Assembly: GCA_020284085.1 (NCBI GenBank)
Contig: JACEVL010000161.1
Coordinates: 709,501-773,500 of the forward strand
Length of the DNA: 64,000 bases
Origin: Aporrectodea caliginosa
Lineage: Eukaryota; Annelida; Clitellata; Crassiclitellata; Lumbricidae
Direction of reading: 5' to 3'
Below are positions 1-11,556 of this stretch, one piece after another. Position 1 is the first letter of the stretch. Each line of letters starts with the position of its first letter. The notes beneath the pieces are model-generated. The model was given only the letters and a program-made list of their open reading frames with translations, did not search any database and had not been told where the DNA came from. A program made the translations under genes and the position numbers.

Positions 1-1730
1 GTATAAATAATTATGCTCTGATTAGTTGGACCAACGACCTGAATTAGGCACTGTAAATATAGGACGTTGACTTTTTTGTAACAACGACCTCTTATATATA
101 ATTATAACGGTTTGTAGACGTATTTTTACATTACATTATTATTCCATTCCAATTGTATAACGCATAATAATATTTTGAAGACGGTTAGGGAACCAGCCTC
201 AGATGTTGTTGCTTATATGGGAATTTGTATGGTCGCTGTGGCCACAGTAATAAACAGCGTTTTAATCGGTTTTTTGTTTAAAATATTTGAGCAGTATTAT
301 TATTTTCTGATAAGTAAGTCATTAATACGTTGGTCTTTTTGTTTATTAAACAGAACTATCGATTTATGTGGTAGATACGGGTGTTTTAATACGTTGGACA
401 TACATGGTGCTGTGTAATAAAGGTAAAGGGCGTCGTCTGTGGTTATTTATTGTGCCCACGATATTCCGGTTGATGTTTTATGGCGTACTGGTTTTAGATC
501 CCGCCTTTTGGCATCCTATTCCTTTTGAACGTCGTCGAAGGGCTTTAGTTTCGATTTCCCACAATTTACATGGTCCTGTGCCAGACCACGAACTGTTAGT
601 TTTCATAGAAATACGCATTCTGTTTTCATTGATGCTGTATTTGGAAACTGAAACTACGTGTGGCTACAACTTTGTGAATGCTGTAATTTTTCAGAATTTA
701 GCAGCTGAAATTAGGAGATACAAGGAATGATGGAAGAAATGTTTTATTAAGCACCACTTGTGGCCCAATTGTACAATTTGTACTTCTGACTTGTGGTTAA
801 ACAACCCATGATTACACAATATATTGTTTAGTTATTTCATTATTAATTATAAATAAACAGTTCTCTGTTGCCTCTGTTTAAACAGCTAATACAATTCAGA
901 GTTTATAGAAGTTCACGTGTAATTTTATTTATATACAGGTTTTGGAAATAGACACTCGGAACTTCATTTGTCAAACACATACGTAGTAGCTAATGATTGT
1001 AAGGTCAATGTCGTTTTAACTTTGTCAAGTAAAGCAAGGTTTATGTGAATCTGATGATGCATTATAGATGTTGTTCCTCATGGAGTTTGATAATCTCTTA
1101 TCAAGTTTTGAATTTTGCATTGTTGGGTGTAATGAAAGGCTGTTTGTGTTGTGGAAGTGTGCAGACTAGATACTAAACAAATTAGTAATTTGCTGTTGGT
1201 TTTATTACTCACTAGAGGAATTGAGAATGCTGCATGCAATCATCAGGATATCTTATATGACAGTAAATTGTCATTCTGTAATCATAATTGTTATTTACAA
1301 ACTTCTAAAGCACCACTCGAAAGCCAGCCAGGGCACCAGTTTATTCACGAGTGTCGAGTGCTGTAATATATGTGATTTAATGTGATTACTTTTTGGCACA
1401 GCTGTCTTGAAAAGGTGGCACACAAGTCTCTTAGGGTAAAACAGATATCCTGGGTATTCATTTGTACTATCTATGCACAGCCACACTGACAGATTGCCAT
1501 ACTTTTTGCATGTTTGTAGCACTGGGTAGTGAAATATTTAGTATCACGATGTATTATTGCTTTTGTGGTATAAGTATGGCAAAAGTATTGTTTGCTTAGA
1601 TTGTTGATGTCTGTCTTCAACACTAGCTTTCACCAATTACCATGCATCATTAGAAATTTCTCATTGTAAGTTTTGATGCTTTATTTAACAACGTACTGTA
1701 TTGAAATCTGAGCATGTGATATATTTTCAG
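1..1730 (+). other. Upstream noncoding stretch with one possible terminal exon (354-730)
   Basis: A good 3' splice site (T-rich tract ending in aaacag at 348-353) precedes an open frame that closes with TGA at 728-730. A poly(A) signal AATAAA follows at 852-857. The frame encodes a hydrophobic and arginine-rich peptide that I do not recognise, and it has no ATG near its beginning, so it could be the last exon of an upstream gene or chance. From 860 to 1730 I see only AT-rich sequence and the retrotransposon tail listed separately. The 5' untranslated exon of the following Kelch gene probably lies here. Confidence 0.2.
1279..1362 (-). repeat. 3' tail of an L2-type LINE
   Basis: Read on the minus strand, this matches the 3' ends of the LINEs at 20563-24075 and 33947-34988: the 'gtgaataagctggtgccc' block, then 'ctttcgagtggcgctttag', then an A/T-rich tail related to the TTACGA repeats of those elements. 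Only the last 80 bases or so are present, as in a heavily 5'-truncated insertion. Confidence 0.6.
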
Positions 1731-1753
1731 GGTTATTCAGTCGCAGTTCTGTG
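1731..1753 (+). promoter_or_regulatory. Predicted 3' splice site and 5' leader of the Kelch gene
   Basis: The sequence gatatattttcag ends at 1730, a good acceptor, 23 bases before the first ATG. This suggests a noncoding first exon further upstream joined to a single coding exon. Confidence 0.4.
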
Positions 1754-3661
1754 ATGTCTGAGGTGACAATGTTCGGTTCAACATTAGACGACGTTTGTTT
1801 CGAGAACGAATCTCACCACAGCAACATCTTGAATGAGCTGAAGTCTATGTACGACACTCAGCTCTTAGTCGACGTCAAGATCTGCGTCCAAGACCAGAAG
1901 TTCTACTGCCACCGCAGCGTTCTTGCGGCAATGAGTCCGTATTTCAAAGCCATGTTTACGACAAACCTTCTGGAGAGCAAGACAGACAGCGTCCTTTTGC
2001 ACGAAGTCGACAAGAGCTCAGTGACTTTGATCATAGAGTATGCATACACTGGGTGCATCCATATAACAAGGTCTAATGCTCAGAATTTGCTCGTGGCAGC
2101 GTCCATCTTTCAGATCATTCCGATAATCGAGGCATGCGCACGCTTCATGGAGACTCAGCTCGACGTTTCGAACTGCATCGGTATTCACTACTTTGCCTCG
2201 GTTCATAACTGCGTCGAGTTGAAGAACAAGGCGCAGGAACATATCGAGAAGAACTTTGTTCAGGTCAGCCATGGCGAGGAGTTCCTTGCGCTCGACTTTC
2301 CAAAAGCGGCCGAAATTCTGTCTTCAAATGAACTGAACGTCGAGAAAGAAGAGCTGGTTTTTGACGCACTCATGAGATGGATACAGCATAATGAAAGCGA
2401 TCGAACGAAGCACATGGCGAGTCTCCTGCCGCTCGTCCGCTTCGGTCTCTTGTCATCACGCTTTATACAGGAGCAAGTCCTTTCGAACAAACTCATTGGC
2501 AGCAATTACTGCTGTCACCAACTGCTTCAGGATCTTGAAGAGTTTGAAGCGCATCCAGACGAGTATACGGGTGCAAACAAATTTCTGGCAATTCTTCGAT
2601 CAGGAATGATCAAACCGGAACACTGTATTTTGTTTATCGGGGGCATCGATCTGAAGCATCCATCAATTAACTGCTACAACCCGTTGACACGAGAGACATA
2701 CTATACTGCAGATATTCGAGATGAAAACAGAGTTGGGTTTTATAATGTCGAATGTCCGGCATGTGTTGTTACCGACGACAATCAAATATACATGGCTGGT
2801 GGGAACTTCATTTTTCACGAGGCATATGTGTCTGACTTTTCGTACAGCGTTGACAGTCCGTATGACGAGGATTCGTTTGAGGATTACGAGGAGGAGACGA
2901 TCAGGAAGAGTTTCTACGTTTACGACAGTGACCACAATCGGTGGCTTCCTAAGGCATCAATGCTTTTTCCAAAATCGAATTTTTCTCTGGCGTACGTTTC
3001 AGGGAAAATCTACTGTTTCGGAGGACTAAGCGTCAATCAGCATCCAAGCGAGATTATCGAGAGTTATGACATAGCGAGGAACCAGTGGAAGTACATGGGA
3101 ATGATGCCGACCACCTTGGTTGATCTCGCAACTGTGGTTCACAATTCTGTCATCTACGTTCTTGGTGGTCGCACGGGTGTTGGTGCGCATAACACGACTA
3201 TGAAGTATGAGCCGAAGACATGCGAGTGGACTACACTGTCGGGCATGCCGACTCCAAGGTTCAACTTTGGGGCATGTGTTGTTGACGATGAAATTTATGC
3301 CGTCGGTGGTCAGGTTTACACGCACATCAACCGAACGATTAATCGCGATGCGCTTCGATCGGTCGAGATCTACAGCATCTTGCATAACCAGTGGCGTCAA
3401 GGCCCAGAGCTTCCCACTGCTATGTACAATGTAGGCATCTTTCTCGTTAATGGGGTCTTGTATGCTTGCGGTACTGTCGAACACCACCGAACTGTTTACC
3501 GGATCTACCGATGCAACGCCGTTTACCGACTGGACTTTGTTCACTCGACTTGGCAACAGATTGAATCGGACTTGTGCAACGTACGTGACTTTGCCTGTGT
3601 TGCTGCTAAAATTCACACTCGGAAACTCCCGCAGGTGTTTCGGCCCGAGGTCGATACCTGA
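1754..3661 (+). CDS. BTB-BACK-Kelch protein, KBTBD8/KBTBD2-like CUL3 adaptor
   Basis: This single coding exon encodes 635 residues, starting at the ATG at 1754; the GTG just before it is in frame but is not a eukaryotic start. An N-terminal BTB domain (about 22-140, with CHRSVLAAMSPYFKAMF) is followed by a BACK domain (about 145-250, with LNVEKEELVFDALMRW) and C-terminal Kelch repeats (about 285-620; GG signatures in ILFIGGID, IYMAGGNF, IYCFGGL, IYVLGGRTG, IYAVGGQ). The BTB spacing, the NVEKEE motif and the tail with RDFACVAAKIH most resemble vertebrate KBTBD8 and KBTBD2. Those proteins are CUL3 ubiquitin-ligase substrate adaptors; KBTBD8 acts in neural-crest specification. Substrate choice cannot be read here. 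An acidic insert (DSPYDEDSFEDYEEE) lies between Kelch blades 2 and 3. Orthology within the large Kelch family is moderately certain; the domain architecture is clear. Confidence 0.9.
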   Translation: MSEVTMFGSTLDDVCFENESHHSNILNELKSMYDTQLLVDVKICVQDQKFYCHRSVLAAMSPYFKAMFTTNLLESKTDSVLLHEVDKSSVTLIIEYAYTGCIHITRSNAQNLLVAASIFQIIPIIEACARFMETQLDVSNCIGIHYFASVHNCVELKNKAQEHIEKNFVQVSHGEEFLALDFPKAAEILSSNELNVEKEELVFDALMRWIQHNESDRTKHMASLLPLVRFGLLSSRFIQEQVLSNKLIGSNYCCHQLLQDLEEFEAHPDEYTGANKFLAILRSGMIKPEHCILFIGGIDLKHPSINCYNPLTRETYYTADIRDENRVGFYNVECPACVVTDDNQIYMAGGNFIFHEAYVSDFSYSVDSPYDEDSFEDYEEETIRKSFYVYDSDHNRWLPKASMLFPKSNFSLAYVSGKIYCFGGLSVNQHPSEIIESYDIARNQWKYMGMMPTTLVDLATVVHNSVIYVLGGRTGVGAHNTTMKYEPKTCEWTTLSGMPTPRFNFGACVVDDEIYAVGGQVYTHINRTINRDALRSVEIYSILHNQWRQGPELPTAMYNVGIFLVNGVLYACGTVEHHRTVYRIYRCNAVYRLDFVHSTWQQIESDLCNVRDFACVAAKIHTRKLPQVFRPEVDT

Positions 3662-5449
3662 CTGCTTGCACCAGAGGTCCGAGTGGACGGAGTTTCTGTG
3701 ATTTGAATTGGAATCGTAAATCCGACGGCGAGATGTACACAGTCAGAAATTGCACTCCTATAATATATCAGCACATATGTGATGCATGTCGTGAAACTGC
3801 TTACTGGTAAATCTATACCTGTGATGTGATGCTATGTATATTATAAACTGAAGTCTTAGAGCAATGGTTGTACATGTATTTGAAAGTTGAATAATTGCTT
3901 CTCATGAGAATATTATAAAGGAACAGTCTTTGTTTATTGATTATATAGGGGAAATTATTGTGGTTTTTATGTTACTAAGTGAAGTTTTTGTGTTTTAAAT
4001 GTGTTAAATTTTTACGTTTACTATGTGTTACAGTTCGTACATATTTCCTTTGTTTTTAGGTTCATTGAAGGACAGAATGTGTAACTTTGGTGATGATGCC
4101 ATAACCTGTGTGTTGTAGAAACTATTGTGTGATGTTGATTTCTTTTGTTTGATGAATTGTTCGTGTGCACAGTTCATTTTATTTTGATGAAGAATTAAAA
4201 GTTACACTGCTAATGTCTAGTGTAACTTGTGTAAGTCGTTTCTATCTATCTTCTGCACCAGTAACTTATAGAAAAGTGTACGAAAGCAGTGCCACTGGGG
4301 GTCATATAATTTACTTACCATGAATGGGCATTGATTTTAAACCATTGATAAAATTATTTCTTGCAAATAAAGTTTGTACCTGTAATATATTACATTTTCA
4401 TACTGGACAGTATTCAGTGTATTCAGTGGATTGCAACTTTTATTGTGATTTAATTTCAAGTGACAATTGACTGGGCATTATCATAATGTCGCTACAGAAG
4501 TCATTAGAGATATGCAAGAAACTGTAGATGTGGATTGTAAGTCTTAAGACAACTCAGAAGTCATTAATGCAGTTTCAAAATTCAGTTTCTCAGACATAAA
4601 ATGTAGGGAACCTAGTAAATTCTCAAGTGATGTAGGTAAGTTATGGTTGAATCAGATGGAAAGTTACATTCGTTGTAAATCATTTGAACAAACCAAGATG
4701 CAATAGCCATACAACAAAAGCCTATACGTGTATTCAATATTTTTATAGGAAAGAAATTGCTATGATGGACAGATTGGGTTGAAAAGTGGAAAGTGCTTAT
4801 TTGCATTTCTACTCAGATGCGTCAATATCGACCACAATTATAGCAAAGCTCTCTGGTCTCACCTATGGTTTATCTCCTCTGTGCCAGTCTGGTCTCTCCA
4901 CCTCCTTTCTCTGGTCTCTTCTGTACCTCCTCTCTCTGGTCTCTACCCCTCTCTGATCTATCGGGCAACCAGATTCGGACCTCCACTGGGAAATTTGGAG
5001 TGTTTGATTGGGATAAATGCGTGATTTTCGACCAACGAACATCTCTTGATGGATCATTGATGTGGAGTTGGGCGAATGGGCCCTGCATGAACGGGAACCA
5101 GCAGCGGCGCCGCTAACACTCAGCTGTTGGCCCATTGAACGTAGCATGATCGGCAATTCGGACTTTAAGAAAAAGACTTGAGATTACGCCAGCACAGCTT
5201 ATGCGAGACGATGTAAAAAAATTTAATTGACATTATATTAGGCCTACGTATTCACACAATAACATTACTTTTGCATTCATAGGCTAGGTCCCAGAGTCTT
5301 AATTCGGCACCGAAACTGAACAAACAACCTGGCTCTTGCAGACTTGATTTGATATAGCGCCGGTATCAACTGGTCTCCCTGACGCAGATTTTCTGATAAT
5401 TTAGGAGATTTACACTACAGTTACGTAGACAAAGATTTTTATCTGCCCC
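3662..5449. other. 3' UTR of Kelch gene and intergenic DNA
   Basis: The AT-rich 3' UTR runs to at least the AATAAA at 4366-4371. At 4848-4960 there is a pyrimidine-rich imperfect repeat of 'ctctggtctc' with a period of roughly 30 bases. I see no convincing gene; overlapping frames around 4863-5156 exist on both strands only because that repeat lacks stops. Confidence 0.5.
4366..4371 (+). terminator. Poly(A) signal AATAAA of the Kelch gene
   Basis: A canonical hexamer about 700 bases after the stop codon, followed by T/G-rich sequence. Confidence 0.5.
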
Positions 5450-5459
5450 GTCACGTGAC
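5450..5459. promoter_or_regulatory. Palindromic E-box GTCACGTGAC upstream of FAM161
   Basis: The perfect palindrome GTCACGTGAC lies 117 bases before the FAM161 ATG, a promoter-proximal position. It matches the CACGTG class bound by USF/MITF-type bHLH-ZIP factors. Its use is inference. I saw no clear RFX X-box nearby, although FAM161 genes are ciliary. Confidence 0.35.
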
Positions 5460-5575
5460 ACCGGAGCGTGTTGTTATTAGAGCCCGTGTCTTATTAGCTT
5501 TGCCAGTCTAGTGCTACTTATCTCAAGTCTTTCATATTAACTGCGGGATTGCTCGTTGCTGGAACGCCATCCAAC

Positions 5576-8500
5576 ATGGCAACCACGCACAATTTCTCGG
5601 TGTTTGCGAATTCCTTAGTGCGGCCACCTATTGATCCGAAAACTGGACTTGCGGCTACTTTAGATAAGAGATCGGTAACTCAGCAGCTATATAAACATCT
5701 TAGTTCGGGAAAATATGAAGAAGACAGTTCTCCGGTGGTTGACGCGAGGGCCTACAGCAGGGCACAGTCCGAGCAACTGGCCCCACCTAGGGATGACTCC
5801 GATTCGTTTTTTGCGGAGGCAGGCGATGTATCGGATGATTTCTACGATGTACTGACAAAAATGAAAGAGGAAAATAAGAAAAGCCTAGAGATGGCTGAAA
5901 AGTTGTATCAACAGAAACAGGCAGAATATGACCCTATGTCGGAACCCACTAGGGCTCTTCAGTCAAGCGTTGAGAATCTATCCAACATACACAAATCTGT
6001 CAAACTGGATGATCAGCAGTTGAAAAAGAATAAGGAAATGGTTCAGAGAATCATCGCTGCAGGCATCAAAAGCAGCGGAATTGGTACAACATCCACTAAA
6101 CCTCCCTCTGGAAAGCCAAAAACATCTGATGGCGTGCCAGCAAAGTCTGGGACGACTTTGACTAAGTCGCATAGTCGTACCTGGGCTGATCGAGTCAGGG
6201 CAAGTGAACCCTACTGGAAAGCACCTCACAGCAGGGCATCAAGTGATTTTGACATAAACGAAGTTGAACGATATAAAGACTATTTGATATCGCTGAGTCA
6301 AAGTGCGACATTTAAGCCAGTCGATGACATATGGGAGAGTTACTCATTTACTGACCGCGAACCACAATCTCATTCGAAAGCCAAGGGAACGTTGGTTCGT
6401 AGCAGTTCCATGTCCCGGTTGCCTACGTCTAAGAGCGATGTCACGTACAGAAGCGATGTGGATACGTGGAAAAACCGGGTGACTGTGCCACAGCCATTTT
6501 CCATGACGCTACGAGAGGCAAACAGAACGCCAAGAAAGACAAAGGCGGCTATCGAAATGGAACAGAAAAAAGTGGCAAAACAGCTGGAAGAGGAGCTGGA
6601 GTGTCAGAAGAAGTTCAAAGCCACTCCGCCTCCAGCTCATATATATGTGCCGATGTTTCAAGAGATCATGGAGGGACAGGAGTCGAAGAGACGAATGTTC
6701 CACGAAAATGGAGAGGAACTGCTGAAATCCCTTCAAGAGCCATTTGATTTCGTGCTGAGAGAGGAAGAGAAACATTCTCACAGAAGAACCATGAGTGCCT
6801 CAGTCAACGGAAAAACATCTAGTGCAAAGTTCAAGGCAAATCCATTTCCATCGCACATCTTTGATGACTCGGTAACAGCAAGGATGGCAGAAGAAGAGGA
6901 GTATCGGCGAATTCGAGCAAAGCTACGAGCCAAAGAGCTGATGAAATCCGCTAGACTGCCTTCATCAATGGACGAACGGGATAAAGATTACTTTGCTGGA
7001 AAATCAAGACAAAGGGAGAGAGCTAAGAAAGCTTCCAAGACTAGTTTAGTGGTGGAACCTAGTTTTCGGCCAAAGGTGAATAAGTCGATGCCAGATTTCG
7101 ATGAAAGGTACAAGAAATTTCTGGCTAGTCTGAAGAAGAAGCAGGTGCAACAAACGACCGTTTGCAAACCCTTCAAACTTGAAAGTTCGAAGCTGGCCTT
7201 GAAAAAGAAAAGGACTTTGGAAGAGAACGCTAAGTGGGCGACAACTTGGGAAAATGGTTCATCACAAAAGAGTAAAATATCACGTCCTCTGTCAAAATTC
7301 ATAACAGGTAATTGATGTTTTGTTTGGGTGTTTGCAAGACATTGTTTGTATAGATGATAAGTTAATGCAGTTATATAATACTCTTTGACATTTTATTAGA
7401 ATTGCAATTTACCATGCATACTATACTAAAGAGATGTTTGAAAATTAGATGATAGATTTTTGTTGTCTTGCATCTGTAGAAACTACTTCATAACTCTATC
7501 TGCTTCAAAGGACTTCGTTTATGTTTTGCTGAGCAAGAGGCATGCTCTGTAAGTGAGAGCATAGCATGGGTCTGAATCGTCTGATCATGTACAAGCATCA
7601 TAAGTCAAAGTTGCTGGATTGACAATATTGACTTTTCCTTAGTGACATGGTAACATGTTTCTGTCTTCCAGTCACTAGAGGTACATAGGGTTCAGTGTTC
7701 TATAGGGGCCGTCCATAAATGACGTCACGCACCTAGGGGGGGGGGGTCGGAAATTTGTGACGATGTGTGACATGGGGGAGGGGGGTCAGCGAAGTGTGAC
7801 GTCACATCAGGTCTGTGTAATTAAATTTAACAATTAACAACATTTTAAGTTTAAAATAACAGCACTAATTTTGAGTATTAAAATTTTCATAATTTTTTTG
7901 ATTATTTTAATGTATACGAGCACCATTATTAATAAATTTTCTAATTATTTAAATATTTTTCACCATCAGATTTTTAAATACTTATTACAATGACAATAAA
8001 TGGGATTTGAAACATGTTTTATTATCAAGTGGAAATTTGGTTTAGGGGGTCAGAGCTTTGTGACGTCATTTTTAGGGGGTGTGACTTTTTGTGACGAAGT
8101 GTGACATGGGGAGGGGGGTCAAAAATCGGCCAAAATAGCGTGACGTCCTTTATGGACGGCCCCATATGACTTGTTGAGTAAGTCTAAGAATGCAGTACAA
8201 TAGACTACAACTGAACTTTGATAATGCCCTACCCTTTACAACAGTTTAGAAGTGCACTTTTACATGGGGCAATTTGACTGCCCCACATAAATATGCCTGC
8301 TTAGTTCATTGCTTGGTTATGAATTGCTTTTTCAGTCAAGTAACCTTACTCCTTTCAGAAGATTTTAGGCTGTAGGCTTTAACCCTCAGAAGGCTTTAGT
8401 ATTTAACTATTTACTATATGTTTTTAGGTCTTCTATCAACATCACTTGATTCAATTCCTACCAAAATGACTCATGCAGCCGAGCTAAGAACCAGTCTTAC

Positions 8501-10880
8501 CAAGTAAGCTGTTGGACTACTGTGATTTTTGAACACACTGATTCTTTAAGATACTAGCAATGATTCGAGTTACTTGAACACAATTCTCATGAAACTGTGT
8601 TAAGCATTTCCCTAAACATAATATGTTCTTTATATTCACTATATAAGGATTTCAAGCAAGATCTTGATTAGCACTTTGATGACGAGTGTATTAAAAGCAA
8701 CTGCGAAACCAATGCAGCTCGTCGTTAAAGTACCATTCTTCGAAGCCTTGTCTGCAAATATTGAGACTAAAAGTTTGAAAAAGTAAATTTAAAAAAAGAG
8801 AATAAAGAAAATGAAACATTTATTATTCCTTCCTCTAAGTTTATGATTTTAAAGATTTTTGCCTGTAAATGTATACAAAATCTCTGTACGTTGTGAAAAC
8901 CTTTGTACATTCTAAGAAGCTGAAATATTGTTCTAAAGAAACTGACCTTTGTGCAGCTGGATCTGTTTGTCTGATTGTGTGTACAGATTGAAACAGCAGA
9001 AGGTGGAAGAAAAGCAAATGACTGAAGTAAGAGAGAAACAGCAGAAGTTGCTGAAAGAGAAAATACTCAAACAGGCGGTTGCAACTCGATCAGCAGCTGT
9101 GGATACCTCTATGCACATGCAGGACAGGGACGAAATTCTCAAAACGAAAATGTGAGTAATGCGCCCACAAAATAACTGACCATCTCAAGTTCTAAAATAA
9201 CCACTAGCAATGGTTTTTGGACATACAGTGAAACTTATGGCAAGCCATGTCAAAGTTCATTTAGCACTTTAACGATGAGCTGCATTGGTTTACCAGTCAC
9301 TTTTGGTAGACGCTTGTCGTTAAAGTGTTAAGCTGAACCTGGAATCAGTTGCTTGGTAGATGTAGCTTGCCTTCAATCGAATAGGCTAGTCCTCTGGAAT
9401 TTTACACTAAATTATGTATACTAGTGATGACACCAAAACATAAAACGCTTATGCTGAACATTAGGAGGAAGCGGCATATGATCTGGTAAAAGCATTATTA
9501 AAATCCTGCTCTGTTTATTAGTTTAATTTAAGGTGGCAGTCAAATGTAAGATGGTGGCTAGTGGCTCCTGGGTTTTTACATGCTTGTTCTACACTGATTT
9601 CACATGAAGTACTTGTGAATTGAACCCAGGTTGCCGTTGTGAAAGTCCAGTGCATCAGCTGATTGGTCGCAATGCTATCTACCATCATAACCGTTAAATG
9701 TTTGAAATTGTTGCTTTTGAATTGTAGTGAGGCAGAGAAAGAACGAAGTGCAAGTTATAGAAAGCAGTTAAACGAGATGAAAAAACGACTGCAGGAGCGC
9801 CCTCTACTATTTGAGCAAATTGCTGAAGTAAGGCATCCTCTGGTTACTGGTATATTTTGTAGCTGAAAATTATTTAATTTAGACCAGTTGCATAAGAAAC
9901 TGTTTTAGGCAATGCTTCTTTGTGCTAGAACATGCCATACCAGCATTATTTTTTTTATCTTAAATTTTTTTAGATTTTGTCTTCAGTTTTAAATGAATTA
10001 ACGTAAAGGACATGCCATAACATTGTAATATGTGTGAAAGCATGTCACATGCATCAGCTGACTGGCAAAACAATATAGGCTGTTGTCTTCAAGTGAAATC
10101 TTCATTCACTGTTAAACGTTTTCCAAGCATCTGTATGTATGTATGTATGTATGAGCACCTGTTATAGCGCCCCTTCAAGATTTCTACTCAGAGGCGCTCC
10201 CGACAACAGCAGCGGACACTGAATCGGAGTTTCACGCCGAAGCGCATGAGCAATTGCGAGTGAAGGACTTGCCCAGTGTGCCTACGCGGCGGCTTGAGGT
10301 GGATTCGAACCCGCAACCTTCCGGCTGCAAGGCACCGAACATACCACTACACTGTATACGATGAGGACACATCTTGTGGTGTTGCTGAGTTCTTTGCTAA
10401 GGAGTTTTCTTGAAGTGATGCTGTTGAGATATTATTACATTACATTATATTTGACTGTTTCAGAAAAATGCTAGGATGGCTGCTGAGCGCAAGTACTACG
10501 CCACTCTGAGCAAGTCTGGTCTCAACGTAGAATACCTCAGCAAGAAAAGTTCATCTGACGTCGCTGGGTCCATATCGGCTCATGAGGCTGAGGACTTGGG
10601 TATCCATGACGACCAGTTCTACGATGATCAGTCACCTGGCTCACCTCAGAAGGAAGACTCACCACCTATTTCTGATCGGAGGTCAGGGCTTGGGTCAAGG
10701 CCATCATCTGGTCGAATGTCGGAACGCTCCGTGGCCAAATCAGTTGAGGAGGAGGAGGTTCAGGAGGATGATGAGGTAGAGGAAGAATATGCAGACGATT
10801 TCGGTGGCAGTGAAAAGCAGTCAGATGATGATGATGATGATGACAAAGAAAAAGATGAAGAATCAGTAGAAGAGTCATAA
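5576..10880 (+). CDS. FAM161A/B-like centrosome and ciliary protein, five exons
   Basis: Exons by consensus GT/AG sites and phase: 5576-7307, 8428-8503, 8987-9151, 9728-9827 and 10464-10880, together 2490 bases (829 residues plus stop), in frame throughout. The start is the first ATG (5576); earlier in-frame codons are not ATG. The FAM161 (UPF0564) core spans about residues 340-590: a PPPAHIYVPMFQEIM block, EPFDFVLREEEK, then FKANPFPSHIFDD and EEEEYRRIRAKLRAKEL. The later exons carry the coiled coil and MKKRLQERPLLFEQIAE followed by YYATLSKSGLNVEYLSKK, which matches the C-terminal half of vertebrate FAM161A. An acidic, serine-rich tail (residues about 750-829, with a run of seven aspartates) ends the protein. 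Vertebrate FAM161A binds microtubules at centrioles and the photoreceptor connecting cilium, and its loss causes retinitis pigmentosa. The A versus B paralogue cannot be separated here. Confidence 0.9.
7705..8163. mobile_element. 459-bp TIR element (MITE) in FAM161 intron 1
   Basis: Both ends carry a 26-bp imperfect terminal inverted repeat (GGGGCCGTCCATAAATGACG... and its complement), flanked by a possible ATA duplication. Inside the TIRs, a second block of about 38 bases (gtgacgatgtgtgacatggg and so on) occurs as a direct repeat near both ends. The core (7815-8035) is AT-rich and noncoding. It is a non-autonomous DNA transposon; I cannot assign the superfamily with confidence. Confidence 0.75.
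8668..8732 (+). repeat. 65-bp inverted-repeat mini-element, FAM161 intron 2
   Basis: The ends TTAGCACTTTgATGACGAG and CTCGTCGTTAAAGTa are inverted complements. The interior 'aaaccaatgcagctc' is shared with the copy at 9261-9331, which sits in the opposite orientation. Confidence 0.6.
9261..9331 (-). repeat. 71-bp inverted-repeat mini-element, FAM161 intron 3
   Basis: A hairpin-forming sequence with ends TTAGCACTTTAACGATGAGC and the near-complement GCTTGTCGTTAAAGTGTTAA. Its reverse complement aligns along most of its length with 8668-8732. Confidence 0.6.
10137..10360 (-). mobile_element. tRNA-derived SINE (family 1), reverse orientation
   Basis: The reverse complement matches the SINE at 46065-46300: Pol III B-box GGTTCGAATCC, a conserved body ('actcgcaattgctcatgcgc') and the 3' hairpin with arms GAGCGCC/GGGGCGCT. 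The AATAC tail seen in the other copy is replaced by an ATGT repeat at 10137-10155. It lies in FAM161 intron 4, about 100 bases before the last exon. Confidence 0.75.
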
Positions 10881-11298
10881 AAATTTGTACAGTTTCCAAT
10901 ACTTGTATCAGGTTTACGACAGTAATTTAATTTATTTAAGTGTAGTTTTTTCAAAGCTTGATATTTAGGTGCTGGGTATTGTATTTAAATTCTTTTGGTG
11001 GCAGCAAAAATCTGTGAAATGATGATGTGATGAAGGAAAAGATGAACATTTGTAGAAGAGACATAACAGCTCATTACAGTTGCCGATACTTTTATAAAGA
11101 TTATGTCCCAGTCGTTTAAAATACTATTTAAAGTTAGTTTCATGCAAGATGGTTTATTGCAGACGAGAGCAGACTGCAGATACTGAGCTCAACGTTTTCT
11201 TAGACCATACATCCTCATTCGGGGTCTTACCCACACTCATTTACTCTATTTGTTATTGTGGACAGTTTTAGATATTATATTGTACAGCTGTGTGGTAT
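10881..11298 (+). other. FAM161 3' UTR
   Basis: AT-rich sequence downstream of the stop codon, with no other gene visible. The first canonical AATAAA is at 11336-11341. Confidence 0.5.
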
Positions 11299-11556
11299 CT
11301 TTCTGTTAAGTAGGCCTATTGTTGGACCTGTTACTAATAAATAACTTGTTGAACCTGCTACTACATGTGTAGGACATAAATATTTTTGCATTTTAGTGTA
11401 TTTTTCTATTAATTAATTTAATCTCTATTTTCTAATTTCTATTTTCTTTCTGTTAAGTAGGCCTATTGTTGGACCTGTTACTAATAAATAACTTGTTGAA
11501 CCTGCTACTACATGTGTAGGACATAAATATTTTTGCATTTTAGTGTATTTTTCTAT
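11299..11556 (+). repeat. Tandem duplication of the FAM161 poly(A)-signal region
   Basis: About 111 bases at 11299-11409 recur at 11446-11556 (offset 147) almost without change, so the AATAAA occurs twice (11336 and 11483). Both copies include the octamer TAGGCCTA. The identity implies a recent local duplication. Confidence 0.8.

Noticed and set aside
3026..3616. 196-codon open frame antisense to the Kelch gene
   Set aside because: It mirrors the Kelch coding frame, has no recognisable domain and no independent splice or start context.
4863..5156. Overlapping frames on both strands upstream of FAM161
   Set aside because: Caused by stop-poor pyrimidine repeats; no domain and mutually incompatible strands.
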